Assembly (NCBI RefSeq): GCF_900167135.1
Contig: NZ_FUWZ01000004.1
Coordinates: 646,437-710,436, forward strand
Reading direction: 5' to 3'
DNA from: Chitinophaga eiseniae
GTDB lineage: Bacteria; Bacteroidota; Bacteroidia; Chitinophagales; Chitinophagaceae
Length of the DNA: 64,000 bases
The stretch's first letter is position 1, and each line of letters starts with the position of its first letter. The notes under the pieces were generated by a model. The model was given only the letters and a program-made list of their open reading frames with translations. It did not search any database and had not been told where the DNA came from. Shown here piece by piece: positions 9,901-17,987 of the stretch. A program made the position numbers and the translations under genes.

Positions 9901-10096
9901 AGGTAACGGCAATGGTAAAACGTCCCTGTACGTCGGTGGGTACGGCTTTACCGCCTGGTTGTCGGACAGATACGCCGGCCAGCGGGTGACCGTCATCAGC
10001 ATCCCTGACGGTCCCGGATATGTTTTTTGTCTGAGCGATGGCCCCTGTGCACAGACACACAAGGAAAGCCAGCATGAATAGGCATTTTCTTTTCAT
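6971..10096 (-). CDS. SusC/RagA-family TonB-dependent outer-membrane receptor
   Basis: The 1041-residue product has a signal peptide ending at AIAQ, an N-terminal carboxypeptidase-like regulatory beta-sandwich (ISGTVRDADDGHPLAGV, residues about 25-100), a LNEVVITAYG TonB-box region, and a plug domain with RIRGIGSF, PLILLDGTPY, ILKDASSTSIYGSRAANG and IQITTKRGK. The rest is a large beta barrel ending in a hydrophobic residue (GINVGL). Together with the SusD-like lipoprotein it forms a TonB-powered glycan importer. There is no STN domain and no adjacent anti-sigma, sigma or hybrid regulator, so control is probably from elsewhere. Confidence 0.94.
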   Translation of the reverse strand: MKRKCLFMLAFLVCLCTGAIAQTKNISGTVRDADDGHPLAGVSVRQPGGKAVPTDVQGRFTIAVTSGALLEFYAIGYEPQQVRTGAQDSIIVRLKNKDKQLNEVVITAYGATKKQAFTGTAAVISNEKFKDLQVSTVTGVLQGNASGVLAINSSGQPGENPTIRIRGIGSFNASNDPLILLDGTPYSGSINSINPGDVETITILKDASSTSIYGSRAANGIIQITTKRGKGKSHFEFSGLTGFSRRAVKEYPTLNASQYYEMAWEALRNDARDNPALLTQFNVPTPEAYASKQVVPRLVYNPFNVAAPVGENGKLDPNATMLWNDNWMDEMTRTGVRHDLNMNVSGSDPANTIRYYLSGGYIQDQGIQKESEFKRYSGRAKIDATPVKWLQVGVNSSLAYSSQNYPYQGNAAASNGIGFARTIAPIYPVYLRDWKTGDFLLDGAGNKVFDYGNNTTELGVLRPAAQNRLFNQGQNPSGTTSINPITYERLTANGNAYAGVDLFKGLSFRSQYSIDYNQVDNNTFWNPFYGDGTTSGGLSYRAVTLLYAQNFSNAFTYDNTFGQHHVNVVAGTEAFRRVSEVTSSQRTGFTYARPTQPSYGTTSTADGYKEVFRLQSYFARAAYDLADKYHLSLSVRTDGATRFAKDVRWGVFYAAGASWNLDKEQFMQNVDFLSQLKLKASYGTSGNQALPGSFPYLGTYSAGANVGSTPGSVINTVANPSLSWETQKQLDLGVEFGVLKDRIMGSFVYFDRKSADLLFNRPLPNSTGINSIADNVGGVKNTGFEIELNTVNIRTSKLEWRTSVNVTRLKNVITEAAPGTNQIVGGSWYEWFIQEYAGVDASDGKPMWYKDDPANAGHKVTTKKYSEATRYHLGNRLSDYTGGITNTLRYGQFDFTVLASFALGGKFYDADYAGLRNGMVNFGNNASTDIYKRWQSPENPGDGLTPKLSTTADNGSSVSSRFLYDLSYMRIRNITLGYRVPERLLKRAHISNARFFADLQNAFTLFGGPKGADPEAGINAATSGNNTTASKIFSIGINVGL

Positions 10097-10576
10097 GAGC
10101 TATGAGGATTTGTTCGGGAATACACTACAGGTAAGGGCTCCGTGACGGCCATAACATCCCCGGAACACCGGTAGCGGTGCTCGTGACAGGTGTGGTATGA
10201 AGACATGCGGGTGCCGTTTCGTTACTGGTTGTAACGTAATAACGGTAACCCTTATACGGGAATTAGCAGCCGTAATTTCCGGAAGCCCGTGGTTGTTCTA
10301 TAGCCCTGTACAGCCGGCTTTTCGGCCGCAACGGGGTGGTGGTACGATAACTGATTTTGATTGATAATTATAGGTTATACAGGTGCTTGTTCCATTGTTC
10401 TGTCGTATATATCGTTGTTGCTCATCGAGGTGGAACTACAGACACTCTACAGATCAAGTATACAATATTTTGAGAAGGATGTATCCGACGGGACAATATT
10501 TGTACGCATTCAGACAATAATGATTAAATGTGTGATAAGTTGAGGTACGCGTGAAATACGTTTACTTTGTATAACG
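10097..10576. other. long intergenic region between susC and a divergent gene
   Basis: This 480-base stretch separates susC (minus) from the gene at 10577 (plus). I see no gene in it. No CAAAnnTA element (a minus-strand -7 box) is visible for susC. A possible promoter for the plus gene is TTG at 10539-10541, a 20-bp spacer and TTACTTTG at 10562-10569, close to the TAnnTTTG consensus; it ends 7 bases before the ATG and would give a very short or leaderless transcript. Confidence 0.35.
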
Positions 10577-11200
10577 ATGGACCACGAAGAACAATTAAAA
10601 CAATTACGGGAACAGGTGCCTGTAGGTCTGCGCCACGCGGCGCTCTTGCTGGAAAAAGCCGGGGGTGATGTAATAGCCGCCCGGCAGTTATTTATACAGG
10701 AGGTGCAGGCTATTATGCTGAGTAAAACAACAGCGCCGCGTGAAATGGTACTGCAACTGCTGGAACAGCATCACTATGATATACCACGCACACTGACCGC
10801 CATAGAAGCGGCATTGTATACAATAACGGAAAGGATACTACGAAAAATAGGAAACAATCCGGAGGCGGTTATTGACAAAGTAGCCCTGGCGGTGGAGACA
10901 GCTACGCCACTGCACAGGAACTACTGGCTCCCGCTGGACACCATGGCGCTTCCCAATTCCTGTCAGCAGACTTTTATGGTGGTGCATGAATGGCTTTCCT
11001 ATGAAGGCTATGAGGGGTTTGACAGTGCACTGTATTTTTACCGGGAGCTGGCCGGTACTACCCTTCGGGACAGACTATCGTGCGCTGAAGCAGCCGCCGC
11101 CATCCGGGAGGGCGACGCCGCTGCTTTTGACCTGCACCGTGAATCGGTGATACAACAATTGTATCAACTGGTGGTGAACAATATCAGTCAGTTTCCGTAA
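10577..11200 (+). CDS. hypothetical protein with two UBA/EF-Ts-like helical repeats
   Basis: The 207-residue soluble product is not a family I recognise. Its first 75 residues contain two similar helical units, VGLRHAALLLEKAGGDVIAA and MVLQLLEQHHYDIPRTLTA, that resemble the UBA-like fold at the N-terminus of EF-Ts (helix, helix, GD/DI, AA). The remainder is alpha-helical and acidic with no catalytic motif. It has no signal peptide or membrane segment. Its 3' end overlaps the convergent sigma-factor gene by 17 bp. A role in protein or ribosome binding would be speculation. Confidence 0.5.
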   Translation: MDHEEQLKQLREQVPVGLRHAALLLEKAGGDVIAARQLFIQEVQAIMLSKTTAPREMVLQLLEQHHYDIPRTLTAIEAALYTITERILRKIGNNPEAVIDKVALAVETATPLHRNYWLPLDTMALPNSCQQTFMVVHEWLSYEGYEGFDSALYFYRELAGTTLRDRLSCAEAAAAIREGDAAAFDLHRESVIQQLYQLVVNNISQFP

Positions 11201-12419
11201 GCTGTTGTATTTTCTGAGTGATAATTTTTTTGTCGGCCGCCGAATGGCTTAGTGCCATCGCTTTTTCAAGTGAACTGCGGGCAGCACGATTGTCAACCCC
11301 GGCATATAATTCCCCCAGCAACAGGTGGTACTGGTAATGGTCATTGAGGGACAGCTTTTTTGCTTCCTGCAAAGCGGCCTCTTTACCGTTGGCCCTCGAC
11401 AGGGCGTAAGTCCTGTTGAGCGCGGCAACAGGAGAATACTCCACGGTCAGCAGCAGGTTATAGAGCTGCAGAATATTTTCCCATTTCTCCGGCGTGTCTG
11501 CCTTGATGGTATGCCAGTAAGCTATACCGGCTTCATAATGATATTTGGAGGCAACGGTCCCTTTGGAGGCAAGGTTCAGGAAATACTCCCCTTGCTGCAC
11601 CAGGTCGTTATCCCACAGCCCCGTGTCCTGGTCGTCGTATAAAATGGTGTCTCCGCTGGCGTCGGTACGTGCTTCAAACCGGGAAGCCTGAAAACTCATC
11701 AGTGCTATCAGTGCATTCACGGCCGGGGTATTGGTAGCCTCGTATTCGGTCAGCAGAAAAGTGAGCCGCATGGCTTCCAGGCAAAGGTCCTTACGGAGGG
11801 AATGGTCATGGCTGGCGGAGAAATAGCCTTCGTTGAACAGCAGGTAAAGGGTACGCAGCACTGCTTCCAGCCGGTTAGGAATTTCGCCGGTGGCTGGAAA
11901 TGCGATGGCGATATTTTCTTCGCGCAGCCTTTCCTTGGCCCTCAGCAACCGTTTGTTGATCGTATCCTTGCTGGTAAGAAAAGCATCCGCGATTTCTTCA
12001 ATGCCAAAGCCGCACAATACCCGCAGCGCCAGCCCTATCTGCGATTCCAGGGAAATAGCAGGGTGGCAGACGGCAAACATCATCTGCAGCTGGCTGTCCT
12101 TAATGTTCCGGGCAGACAGGTCCAGCTCCGGCAATTCGCTGGTCGCAGCCTGACTTAATTGAACGGATACCTTTTGCTGAAAAACGGCCCGGTGTTTCAG
12201 ATGGTTCTTCGCTTTGTTCTTCGCCACGGTATACAACCAGGCGGCAGGGTTTTCCGGCAGTCCTTTCAGGCCCCATAGCTCAGAGGCCGACAGAAAGGTC
12301 TCGCTGGCGATGTCTTCTGCAATATCCAGGTGTTCGAACCCCAGCAGCTTACACAATACAGCCGTAATTTTGCTGTATTCCGTTCTGAACAGGTGGGGGA
12401 GCAGTTCTTTTTCTTCCAT
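11184..12419 (-). CDS. ECF42-type RNA polymerase sigma factor with C-terminal TPR-like extension
   Basis: The product has an N-terminal sigma-70 region 2 (IAEDIASETFLSASELWGLKGLPENPAAWLYTVAKNKAKNHLK, in parts), a region 4 helix-turn-helix (LCGFGIEEIADAFLTSKDTINKRLLRAKERL), and about 230 further residues of helical repeats. This is the layout of ECF42 factors (about 410 residues, once called SigI-like). ATG 12419 (MEEKELL) is preferred to the upstream 12446. The YCII/DGPF gene immediately upstream on the same strand is the standard ECF42 partner in many bacteria. No anti-sigma factor is present; the C-terminal extension is thought to control activity in this group. Confidence 0.88.
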   Translation of the reverse strand: MEEKELLPHLFRTEYSKITAVLCKLLGFEHLDIAEDIASETFLSASELWGLKGLPENPAAWLYTVAKNKAKNHLKHRAVFQQKVSVQLSQAATSELPELDLSARNIKDSQLQMMFAVCHPAISLESQIGLALRVLCGFGIEEIADAFLTSKDTINKRLLRAKERLREENIAIAFPATGEIPNRLEAVLRTLYLLFNEGYFSASHDHSLRKDLCLEAMRLTFLLTEYEATNTPAVNALIALMSFQASRFEARTDASGDTILYDDQDTGLWDNDLVQQGEYFLNLASKGTVASKYHYEAGIAYWHTIKADTPEKWENILQLYNLLLTVEYSPVAALNRTYALSRANGKEAALQEAKKLSLNDHYQYHLLLGELYAGVDNRAARSSLEKAMALSHSAADKKIITQKIQQLTETD

Positions 12420-12483
12420 AATATAAAAGCCTATGTAATACTGCAATATTACATAGGCTCTGTGATTTTATCCCTTGGGGAGA

Positions 12484-12825
12484 TTATAAAACGCTGATTT
12501 CCCTGATTTCCACATTACCGCCAAATGCCAGTATCGGACAGCCCTGCGCCAGTTCAGCGGCTTCTTCCAGCGAGCTGGCCTGAATCACGGTATAGCCACC
12601 GAGTGTTTCCTTGATTTCTGTAAAAGGACCGTCGGTTACCACATTATTGGGCCTTACTACCTTGCCGGCCTGTTCCAGGCGGTTGCCGCGGTCGGCCAGT
12701 TTGTTCTGCGCAGCTATACCACCGATCCAGTCCATCCACATTTTTGTGTTGTTCTGCATTTCTTCCGGAGAACGCTGAGCTGCGGAAGAGAAATCTGATC
12801 TGTAGAGAAATAAGAAATTTTTCAT
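12484..12825 (-). CDS. YCII/DGPF-domain protein, partner of the ECF42 sigma factor
   Basis: This 113-residue single-domain protein has the family marks LFLYR near the start, VTDGPFTEIKETLGGYTVIQASSLEEAAELAQGCP (DGPF and the GGY/EA-A segments) and the C-terminal VEIREI strand. YCII-like folds are ferredoxin-like dimers; DGPF proteins have no established reaction but are co-encoded with ECF42 factors and are usually their targets or cofactors. The gene is 64 bp upstream of the sigma-factor start and probably co-transcribed. A short inverted repeat lies just upstream of its start. Confidence 0.9.
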   Translation of the reverse strand: MKNFLFLYRSDFSSAAQRSPEEMQNNTKMWMDWIGGIAAQNKLADRGNRLEQAGKVVRPNNVVTDGPFTEIKETLGGYTVIQASSLEEAAELAQGCPILAFGGNVEIREISVL

Positions 12826-12837
12826 GGCAATAAATTT

Positions 12838-12862
12838 AGTTGTTTATAACTGAATAACAACT
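12838..12862. promoter_or_regulatory. inverted repeat upstream of the DGPF-sigma operon
   Basis: AGTTGTT (12838-12844) and AACAACT (12856-12862) form perfect 7-bp arms around an 11-bp spacer, 12 bp upstream of the DGPF start. Position and symmetry suit an operator or part of an ECF-dependent promoter. No second copy was found nearby, so function is inferred from position alone. Confidence 0.4.
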
Positions 12863-12967
12863 ATGCTGTCGGGAATAAGACAATTTTTGGCCAAAATTGC
12901 TGATTTTTTTATAAGATATTTAAAACCAGTATTTTGGGAGATGATTGAGCGGCCTTTGGACCTGCTT

Positions 12968-13333
12968 TTAATAGCTGAACTGATGGATGCTTAACCCATT
13001 AAGATCAGGGTCCTGCAAAAAGAACACCTTTCCGAAAGCGGATTCGCTGATGGCTGAAACGGCAACCCCTTCCTGGTGTAACCGGTCCCTTTCCCTGATA
13101 ATATTGTCTGTTTCCAGCACCAGCCCCTGTAAGGCGCCTGCCTGCATCCGGCCGTAGGGCCATTGCCGCACCAGCGAAATGGTGGTGACCTGGTTCCGGA
13201 ATCCCAGCTGTATCCAGATGTCGCCGTCAGGCATCGTCACTTCTGCCAGCAGCTCAAAGCCCAGGAGCAGATAAAATTGTTTGGACAGCTGTTGATTGGT
13301 GACTGGTACGGCAATGTTTTCAATGGCTCTCAT
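12968..13333 (-). CDS. VOC-superfamily (glyoxalase/bleomycin-resistance-like) protein
   Basis: The 121-residue product has paired beta-alpha-beta-beta-beta units: NIAVPVTNQQLSKQFYLLLGFE at the start and FFLQDPDLNGLSIHQ at the end, the typical DPDGN-type motif of the vicinal oxygen chelate family (here DPDLNG). The start at MRAIENIAVPV (13333) fits the family better than the upstream ATG at 13372. Such proteins are dioxygenases, glyoxalases or drug-binding proteins; the substrate cannot be told. It is read in the same direction as the DGPF and sigma genes but separated from them by about 140 bp. Confidence 0.8.
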   Translation of the reverse strand: MRAIENIAVPVTNQQLSKQFYLLLGFELLAEVTMPDGDIWIQLGFRNQVTTISLVRQWPYGRMQAGALQGLVLETDNIIRERDRLHQEGVAVSAISESAFGKVFFLQDPDLNGLSIHQFSY

Positions 13334-13443
13334 AGAAATGAACACTTGCAGCAAAGGTACCCCCACGGGCATAAACAGCAGGGTAGGGCTGCGACAATCG
13401 CCAAGGGGTATTCCGACAATTCACCTCACCCTCGGCCCCTCCG

Positions 13444-14796
13444 TCAGCCACGCTTAAACTCCGCTAACGATTGCCCGTCGCTGTACCGTTTACTGACCTG
13501 GCGATGCAGGATCCAGTCGCGCAGCAGGTCAAAGTAGCCGGCGGAATACCGCAGCAGTACCGGGCCGTCCGGACCATGCGGACCGTCCTGCACATCAATG
13601 ATGCCATGGTCTGCATGGGGGAAAATTACGACGTCAATATTTTTTCGGGTAACGACGGCCTTTTTTAACACATCGATAGTGCCGCCATTGGGAGCTTCGG
13701 TATCCTTCCCGGCAATCACCCACAGCATAGGCGCTTTTACGCGACGGAACGTTGGCACGGGATCGTAATCCAGCGGAATATCCGTCGGGAAAATCTGTTT
13801 CAGGGTGTCCAGTTGCGCACGGCTGGCCTCCAGTATCGGGCCGGTATAATCTCCCTGTAATGCCTTAAACCACGGTTCTTTGCCATACAGCGCCTTAAGA
13901 GCGTCAACGGCCTCCATGCCGCCATTGAAGCCGGTCCGCACCACCTGGTCGGTAGCCGCTACCACCTGCATGGCTTTCGCGATGTCTGCTTCGCTGTAAT
14001 GTCCTTCCTCCAGATCATGCAACGCTTCCTGCCGGTTCTCTTCCCGCGGCGGGATGAGCAGGCTGTAGCTGGCGATAACAAAATCAACCGGCGTCAGGGT
14101 GGCGGTCAGTGGTACAATCCACCCGCCCTGGCTTTCGCCCATCAGGCCTGTAGGAATGCCCTGTACGGCGGGCTGCTTTTTTACAGCTTTTACGATGGTC
14201 GCCATATCTTCGGCCAACAGGTGAAAATTGGCAGACAGTTTCCCGGTAGATTTACCCGTGCCTCTTTTATCATATACCAGTACAGCGATATGGTTGAGCG
14301 GCAGCATATACTGGAGAAAGTGCGTAGCTACGGCAGAAGCGCCCCCTGAGCCAAAATGCAGTACCACCAATGCCTGCGGCCTGCGGTCTGCAGGCAGGAA
14401 CAGCTCTCCGTACACCGACGCTTCCTTCACGTCGAACCGGAGCGGGATAACGGGGAGGGGTATACGTTTACCGGTAAGCGTTTTACCATCCTGCCGGAAA
14501 ACCAGCGCCGCCTCAGCGCACCCACTAAAACGCGCGAATATATTGGGGTCTTTGGCGTTGGCCCAGCCGGGGCCCGACAGGTAAGTGCTGTCGGCCTGTA
14601 AGTACAGGCGGCCGGTAGTGCCGTCCAGGCGGCGGTAACGGAGGTCGTTGTCCATGGAAGGACTGATGATCAGCTGGCTGCCGTCGCTCATGGCATAAGC
14701 GCCGTTCCTGCAGTTGGAAGGAGCTGCTGTGTGCTGGGCGGAAGCGGTGCCGGTAATAAAGGCAACCATGAGCAGCGATAGGAGATGTGTTTTCAT
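13444..14796 (-). CDS. exported alpha/beta hydrolase (serine peptidase/esterase type)
   Basis: The product starts at MKTHLLSLL (14796) with a clear signal peptide ending at ASAQ; an upstream ATG at 14850 would bury it. A beta-rich N-terminal segment of about 120 residues precedes an alpha/beta hydrolase domain with HFGSGGAS (oxyanion region), VYDKRGTGKS, the nucleophile elbow GLMGESQGGW, VIAGKDTEAPNGG (acid Asp) and a late HADHG (catalytic His). The layout matches exported acyl-peptidase or esterase-like proteins of Bacteroidota. The substrate is unknown. The stop-to-start distance from the GNAT gene upstream is 19 bp, so they are probably co-transcribed. Confidence 0.82.
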   Translation of the reverse strand: MKTHLLSLLMVAFITGTASAQHTAAPSNCRNGAYAMSDGSQLIISPSMDNDLRYRRLDGTTGRLYLQADSTYLSGPGWANAKDPNIFARFSGCAEAALVFRQDGKTLTGKRIPLPVIPLRFDVKEASVYGELFLPADRRPQALVVLHFGSGGASAVATHFLQYMLPLNHIAVLVYDKRGTGKSTGKLSANFHLLAEDMATIVKAVKKQPAVQGIPTGLMGESQGGWIVPLTATLTPVDFVIASYSLLIPPREENRQEALHDLEEGHYSEADIAKAMQVVAATDQVVRTGFNGGMEAVDALKALYGKEPWFKALQGDYTGPILEASRAQLDTLKQIFPTDIPLDYDPVPTFRRVKAPMLWVIAGKDTEAPNGGTIDVLKKAVVTRKNIDVVIFPHADHGIIDVQDGPHGPDGPVLLRYSAGYFDLLRDWILHRQVSKRYSDGQSLAEFKRG

Positions 14797-14815
14797 ATAG
14801 TCGTTAAGGTAGATG

Positions 14816-15325
14816 TCAAAGGATAAGCTCAAAAGTAGCAAAGCCGCCATCGCGGTAGTGGGCAGGCAATCCCTCCGGATCGGGAATGGAAACCACGCCT
14901 AGATAGGTAAAGCCGCAGCTGACGTAATAGTTGTTCAGCTTTTCATTACCGGCGCCGGTGTCCAACCGCAGATACCGCCGGCCGTTTTCCCTTCCGTACT
15001 GTTTGGCCCAGTCAACGATCTGTTTCACAAATCCACGGCCCCGGTATGCCGGATGGGTGGCAATACGATGAAGATAGAGGGAAGGTTCGTGGTCCTTTTC
15101 TCCCCATATCAACGGATCACTGAAGGTAGTGACAAATACGCAAACCGTCTTGTTGTCCACCACCACTTTCCACTGCCGGTTTTCTCCGATTTCCTGTTCC
15201 ACTACAGACCGCTCAAATCCTTTCCAGTAACGGTTCGTTCCCTGCTGTCGCTGATATTTGGTGCCTTCGTCATATAGGTAAAAGATATCGTCTATGTCTG
15301 CAACGGTGCTGTTGATTATTTCCAT
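14816..15325 (-). CDS. GNAT-family N-acetyltransferase
   Basis: This 169-residue protein is one GNAT domain: LYLHRIATHPAYRGRGF contains motif A with the acetyl-CoA pyrophosphate-binding R/Q-x-x-G-x-G/A signature (YRGRGF), followed by LRLDTGAGNEKLNNYYVSCGF, the motif B segment with the Tyr and the GF end. It transfers an acetyl group from acetyl-CoA to an amine; the acceptor is unknown. It is divergent from the MocR gene at 15404, with 78 bp between the starts, so the MocR protein may regulate it. Confidence 0.88.
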   Translation of the reverse strand: MEIINSTVADIDDIFYLYDEGTKYQRQQGTNRYWKGFERSVVEQEIGENRQWKVVVDNKTVCVFVTTFSDPLIWGEKDHEPSLYLHRIATHPAYRGRGFVKQIVDWAKQYGRENGRRYLRLDTGAGNEKLNNYYVSCGFTYLGVVSIPDPEGLPAHYRDGGFATFELIL

Positions 15326-15403
15326 GGCGCAATTGTTTCTTCAAAATTATTTACTTTGCGGGTACTGTAACAGATACAGATTTTGAATATTTTAGTGTAA
15401 CAG

Positions 15404-16828
15404 ATGAAGGACTTTCAATACATAGAGATAGCGAACCGGATAGAGGCCATGATCAACAATGAGACTTATCCGCTGGGCGAGAAGCTGCCCTCGCTGCGTG
15501 CTGTGAGTGAACATTTCGGGGTGAGTGTGGGCACTTCGTTAAAAGCCTACTCTTTATTGATAGATAAGGGGTTGCTGGTTTCCCGGGAAAAATCGGGCTA
15601 TGTGCCCCTGCGCAAATCGATGGGGCATACGGAGCAGCCGGTGGCCACCACAGCAGCCCCTGCCATCCGCGAGGTCAATGTGAGCCGCATCATCAGCAAA
15701 ATGCCCGTAGACGCGGGACCTTATCCACCGGGGTTTATCTCCTTTTTTAATGCTTCGCTGGAAACACATATGGTGCCGTTTAACGCGGTGCGGCGCAGTT
15801 TACAGAAAGCTTCCCGCGATCTTACCGGGGCGCATCTGCAATATGAATCTACGCTGGGCAATGGACTGCTGCGGGAACAGATTGCGCGGCTCTCTTTTTA
15901 CTGGAACGGCAGCCTCTCGGCCAACGATATACTGGTCACCAACGGCACCCTCGAAGCACTGAGCCTGTGCCTGCGGGCTGTCACCAATCCCGGCGATGCG
16001 GTCGTGGTGGTATCTCCCTGCTACTACGGCATCCTGCAATGCCTCGAGCAGCTGAAGCTGAAAGTGATAGAACTGCCCTGCGACCCGGAAGACGGCATCA
16101 GCCTCCGCCAGCTGGAAGAAACCGTCGATACCTACGAGATCGCCGCCTGCCTGTTCATCTCTAACTTCAATAACCCCAACGGGGTCGTGTTGTCGGACGA
16201 AAAGAAAAAATGGATTGCTGAACTGGCCTGGAAAAGGCAGCTGCCGGTCATCGAAGACGATGTCTATGGTGAACTGCATTTCGGTCCTACCAGGCCCTCT
16301 ACCATAAAAACATATGACAGGTACGGCTGGGTAATGTTATGTACATCATTCTCCAAAACGGTAGCTTCAGGCTTCCGCGTTGGCTGGTGCGCCCCGGGGC
16401 GCTTCATGGAAAAAGTAGCGCAGCTGAAAGCGACCACCAATGTGGCCACCGCTTCGGTGCTGCAACTCTCACTGGCCGACCTGCTGGCCAGCGGCACCTA
16501 TCAGCGGCATCTCCGCAAACTGCGGCCGCTGATACATAAACAGGTACTGCTGACCACCCAATACATCGAACAATATTTCCCCTCCGGCATAAGGATCAGT
16601 CAGCCCGACGGCGGTATGGTGCTCTGGGTGGAACTGCCCAGGCAGGTAGATGCCCTGAAGCTGCAGAAACTGGCACTGGAACATCATATCAATATCGCAC
16701 CGGGCCCGCTTTTTTCCAGCACCGGCGGCTACCGTAACTATATCCGTATCAGTTGCAATAAGCACTGGAACAGGCAGGTGGAGCAGGCGGTACGTAAACT
16801 GGGAAACCTGGTCAGAAGCATGTGCTGA
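15404..16828 (+). CDS. MocR-type transcriptional regulator (GntR wHTH plus aminotransferase-like domain)
   Basis: The 474-residue product has an N-terminal GntR winged helix (residues about 1-70: IEAMINNETYPLGEKLPSLR, HFGVSVGTSLKAY, GLLVSREKSGYVP) and a fold type I PLP domain with NFNNPNG, EDDVYGEL and the PLP-binding Lys in SFSKTVASGFRVGW. MocR regulators use bound PLP and an amino-compound ligand to switch gene expression. The divergent GNAT and hydrolase genes are the nearest likely targets. A TTACTTTG element at 15351-15358 could be its -7 box, though no well-spaced -33 box was seen. Confidence 0.9.
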   Translation: MKDFQYIEIANRIEAMINNETYPLGEKLPSLRAVSEHFGVSVGTSLKAYSLLIDKGLLVSREKSGYVPLRKSMGHTEQPVATTAAPAIREVNVSRIISKMPVDAGPYPPGFISFFNASLETHMVPFNAVRRSLQKASRDLTGAHLQYESTLGNGLLREQIARLSFYWNGSLSANDILVTNGTLEALSLCLRAVTNPGDAVVVVSPCYYGILQCLEQLKLKVIELPCDPEDGISLRQLEETVDTYEIAACLFISNFNNPNGVVLSDEKKKWIAELAWKRQLPVIEDDVYGELHFGPTRPSTIKTYDRYGWVMLCTSFSKTVASGFRVGWCAPGRFMEKVAQLKATTNVATASVLQLSLADLLASGTYQRHLRKLRPLIHKQVLLTTQYIEQYFPSGIRISQPDGGMVLWVELPRQVDALKLQKLALEHHINIAPGPLFSSTGGYRNYIRISCNKHWNRQVEQAVRKLGNLVRSMC

Positions 16829-16927
16829 CGGCCGCTCGCTGTCCGGGGGAACAGGGCTTTCATCATTCTGATAAATATTTTATCTTGTGATGGAATGAGA
16901 AACCTGCAAACTTTATAACGCTGTCTT

Positions 16928-17908
16928 ATGAAGCACGTATCTATTGTGATTCCACTCGGTGCCGCTATGACCGGTATTGAAGTCGCCCGCCATGTCTTTA
17001 CAGAAGTGAATGATTTTCTCATCAGCCAGGGCAAAGCTCCTTTGTTCCACGTGCAGCTCGTAGGCGCCTGGCGCGCTGTTCAGCTGAACAACGGGCTGTT
17101 TACCATCCAGACGGATGCAGTTGTTCACGAGTTGCACAAAACGGACCTGGTTATTATTCCTGCATTACATAAAAATGTGGAGGACAACCTGGCAAGAAAC
17201 GGGGAGCTGGTAGCCTGGATACGTGAACAATATGAGAAAGGCGCAGAAGTGGCCAGTCTCTGTATCGGTGCCTTCCTGCTGGCGCAGACGGGGCTGCTGA
17301 TCGGAAAAAAATGTACCACGCACTGGAAAGCAGCGGCGCTGTTCCGCGATATGTTCCCTGAAGTAAATCTTGTCAAGGAAAAAGTCATTACCGACGAAAA
17401 CGGTATCTACTCCAGCGGTGGCGGCCTTTCGCTGGTGAACCTGCTGGTATATCTCGTGGAGAAATACGCCGGCCGCGACGCGGCTATTTACAGCGCGAAG
17501 TTTTTTCAGGTGGACCTGGAACGCTCTGCCCAGTTGCCTTTTATCATTTTTCAGGCGCAGAAGGAACATGATGACGAGCCGGTGAAACAGGCACAGGAAT
17601 TTATCGAGAACAACTTCCAGCAAAAAATCAGGGTAGACGCGCTCGCCGAAATGCTGGCCATTGGCCGCAGAAGCCTGGAACGGCGCTTCAAGAAAGCTAC
17701 CTCCAATACCATGAATGAATATATCCAGCGTGTGAAAATTGAGGCTGCCAAAAAACACCTGGAAGACGGCGACCGTAAAATAAATGACATCATGTACGAC
17801 GTAGGATATTCTGACACCAAAACGTTTCGCAATTCCTTCAAACTGGTGACGGGCCTGTTACCACATGAATACCGCAACCGGTACAATAAAAAGATGGCTG
17901 AAATATAG
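16928..17908 (+). CDS. GlxA-family transcriptional regulator (DJ-1/PfpI plus AraC HTH)
   Basis: The 326-residue product has a DJ-1/PfpI-like N-terminal domain (VSIVIPLGAAMTGIEVAR, DLVIIPALH, and the nucleophile elbow ASLCIGAFLLAQTGLL with Cys) and a C-terminal AraC domain with two helix-turn-helix units (VDALAEMLAIGRRSLERRFKKAT and INDIMYDVGYSDTKTFRNSFK, in parts). GlxA-type regulators sense small nitrogenous or carbon compounds. It is transcribed alone, 99 bp after the MocR gene, with a phosphoesterase gene 79 bp downstream. Its target is not evident. Confidence 0.9.
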   Translation: MKHVSIVIPLGAAMTGIEVARHVFTEVNDFLISQGKAPLFHVQLVGAWRAVQLNNGLFTIQTDAVVHELHKTDLVIIPALHKNVEDNLARNGELVAWIREQYEKGAEVASLCIGAFLLAQTGLLIGKKCTTHWKAAALFRDMFPEVNLVKEKVITDENGIYSSGGGLSLVNLLVYLVEKYAGRDAAIYSAKFFQVDLERSAQLPFIIFQAQKEHDDEPVKQAQEFIENNFQQKIRVDALAEMLAIGRRSLERRFKKATSNTMNEYIQRVKIEAAKKHLEDGDRKINDIMYDVGYSDTKTFRNSFKLVTGLLPHEYRNRYNKKMAEI

Positions 17909-17987
17909 CAACGTATAACCGTTGCCGTATTTTGACATACAGGTGACCGGATAATGCGCTATATTCAGCAGTAAAACTTACCTCAAT

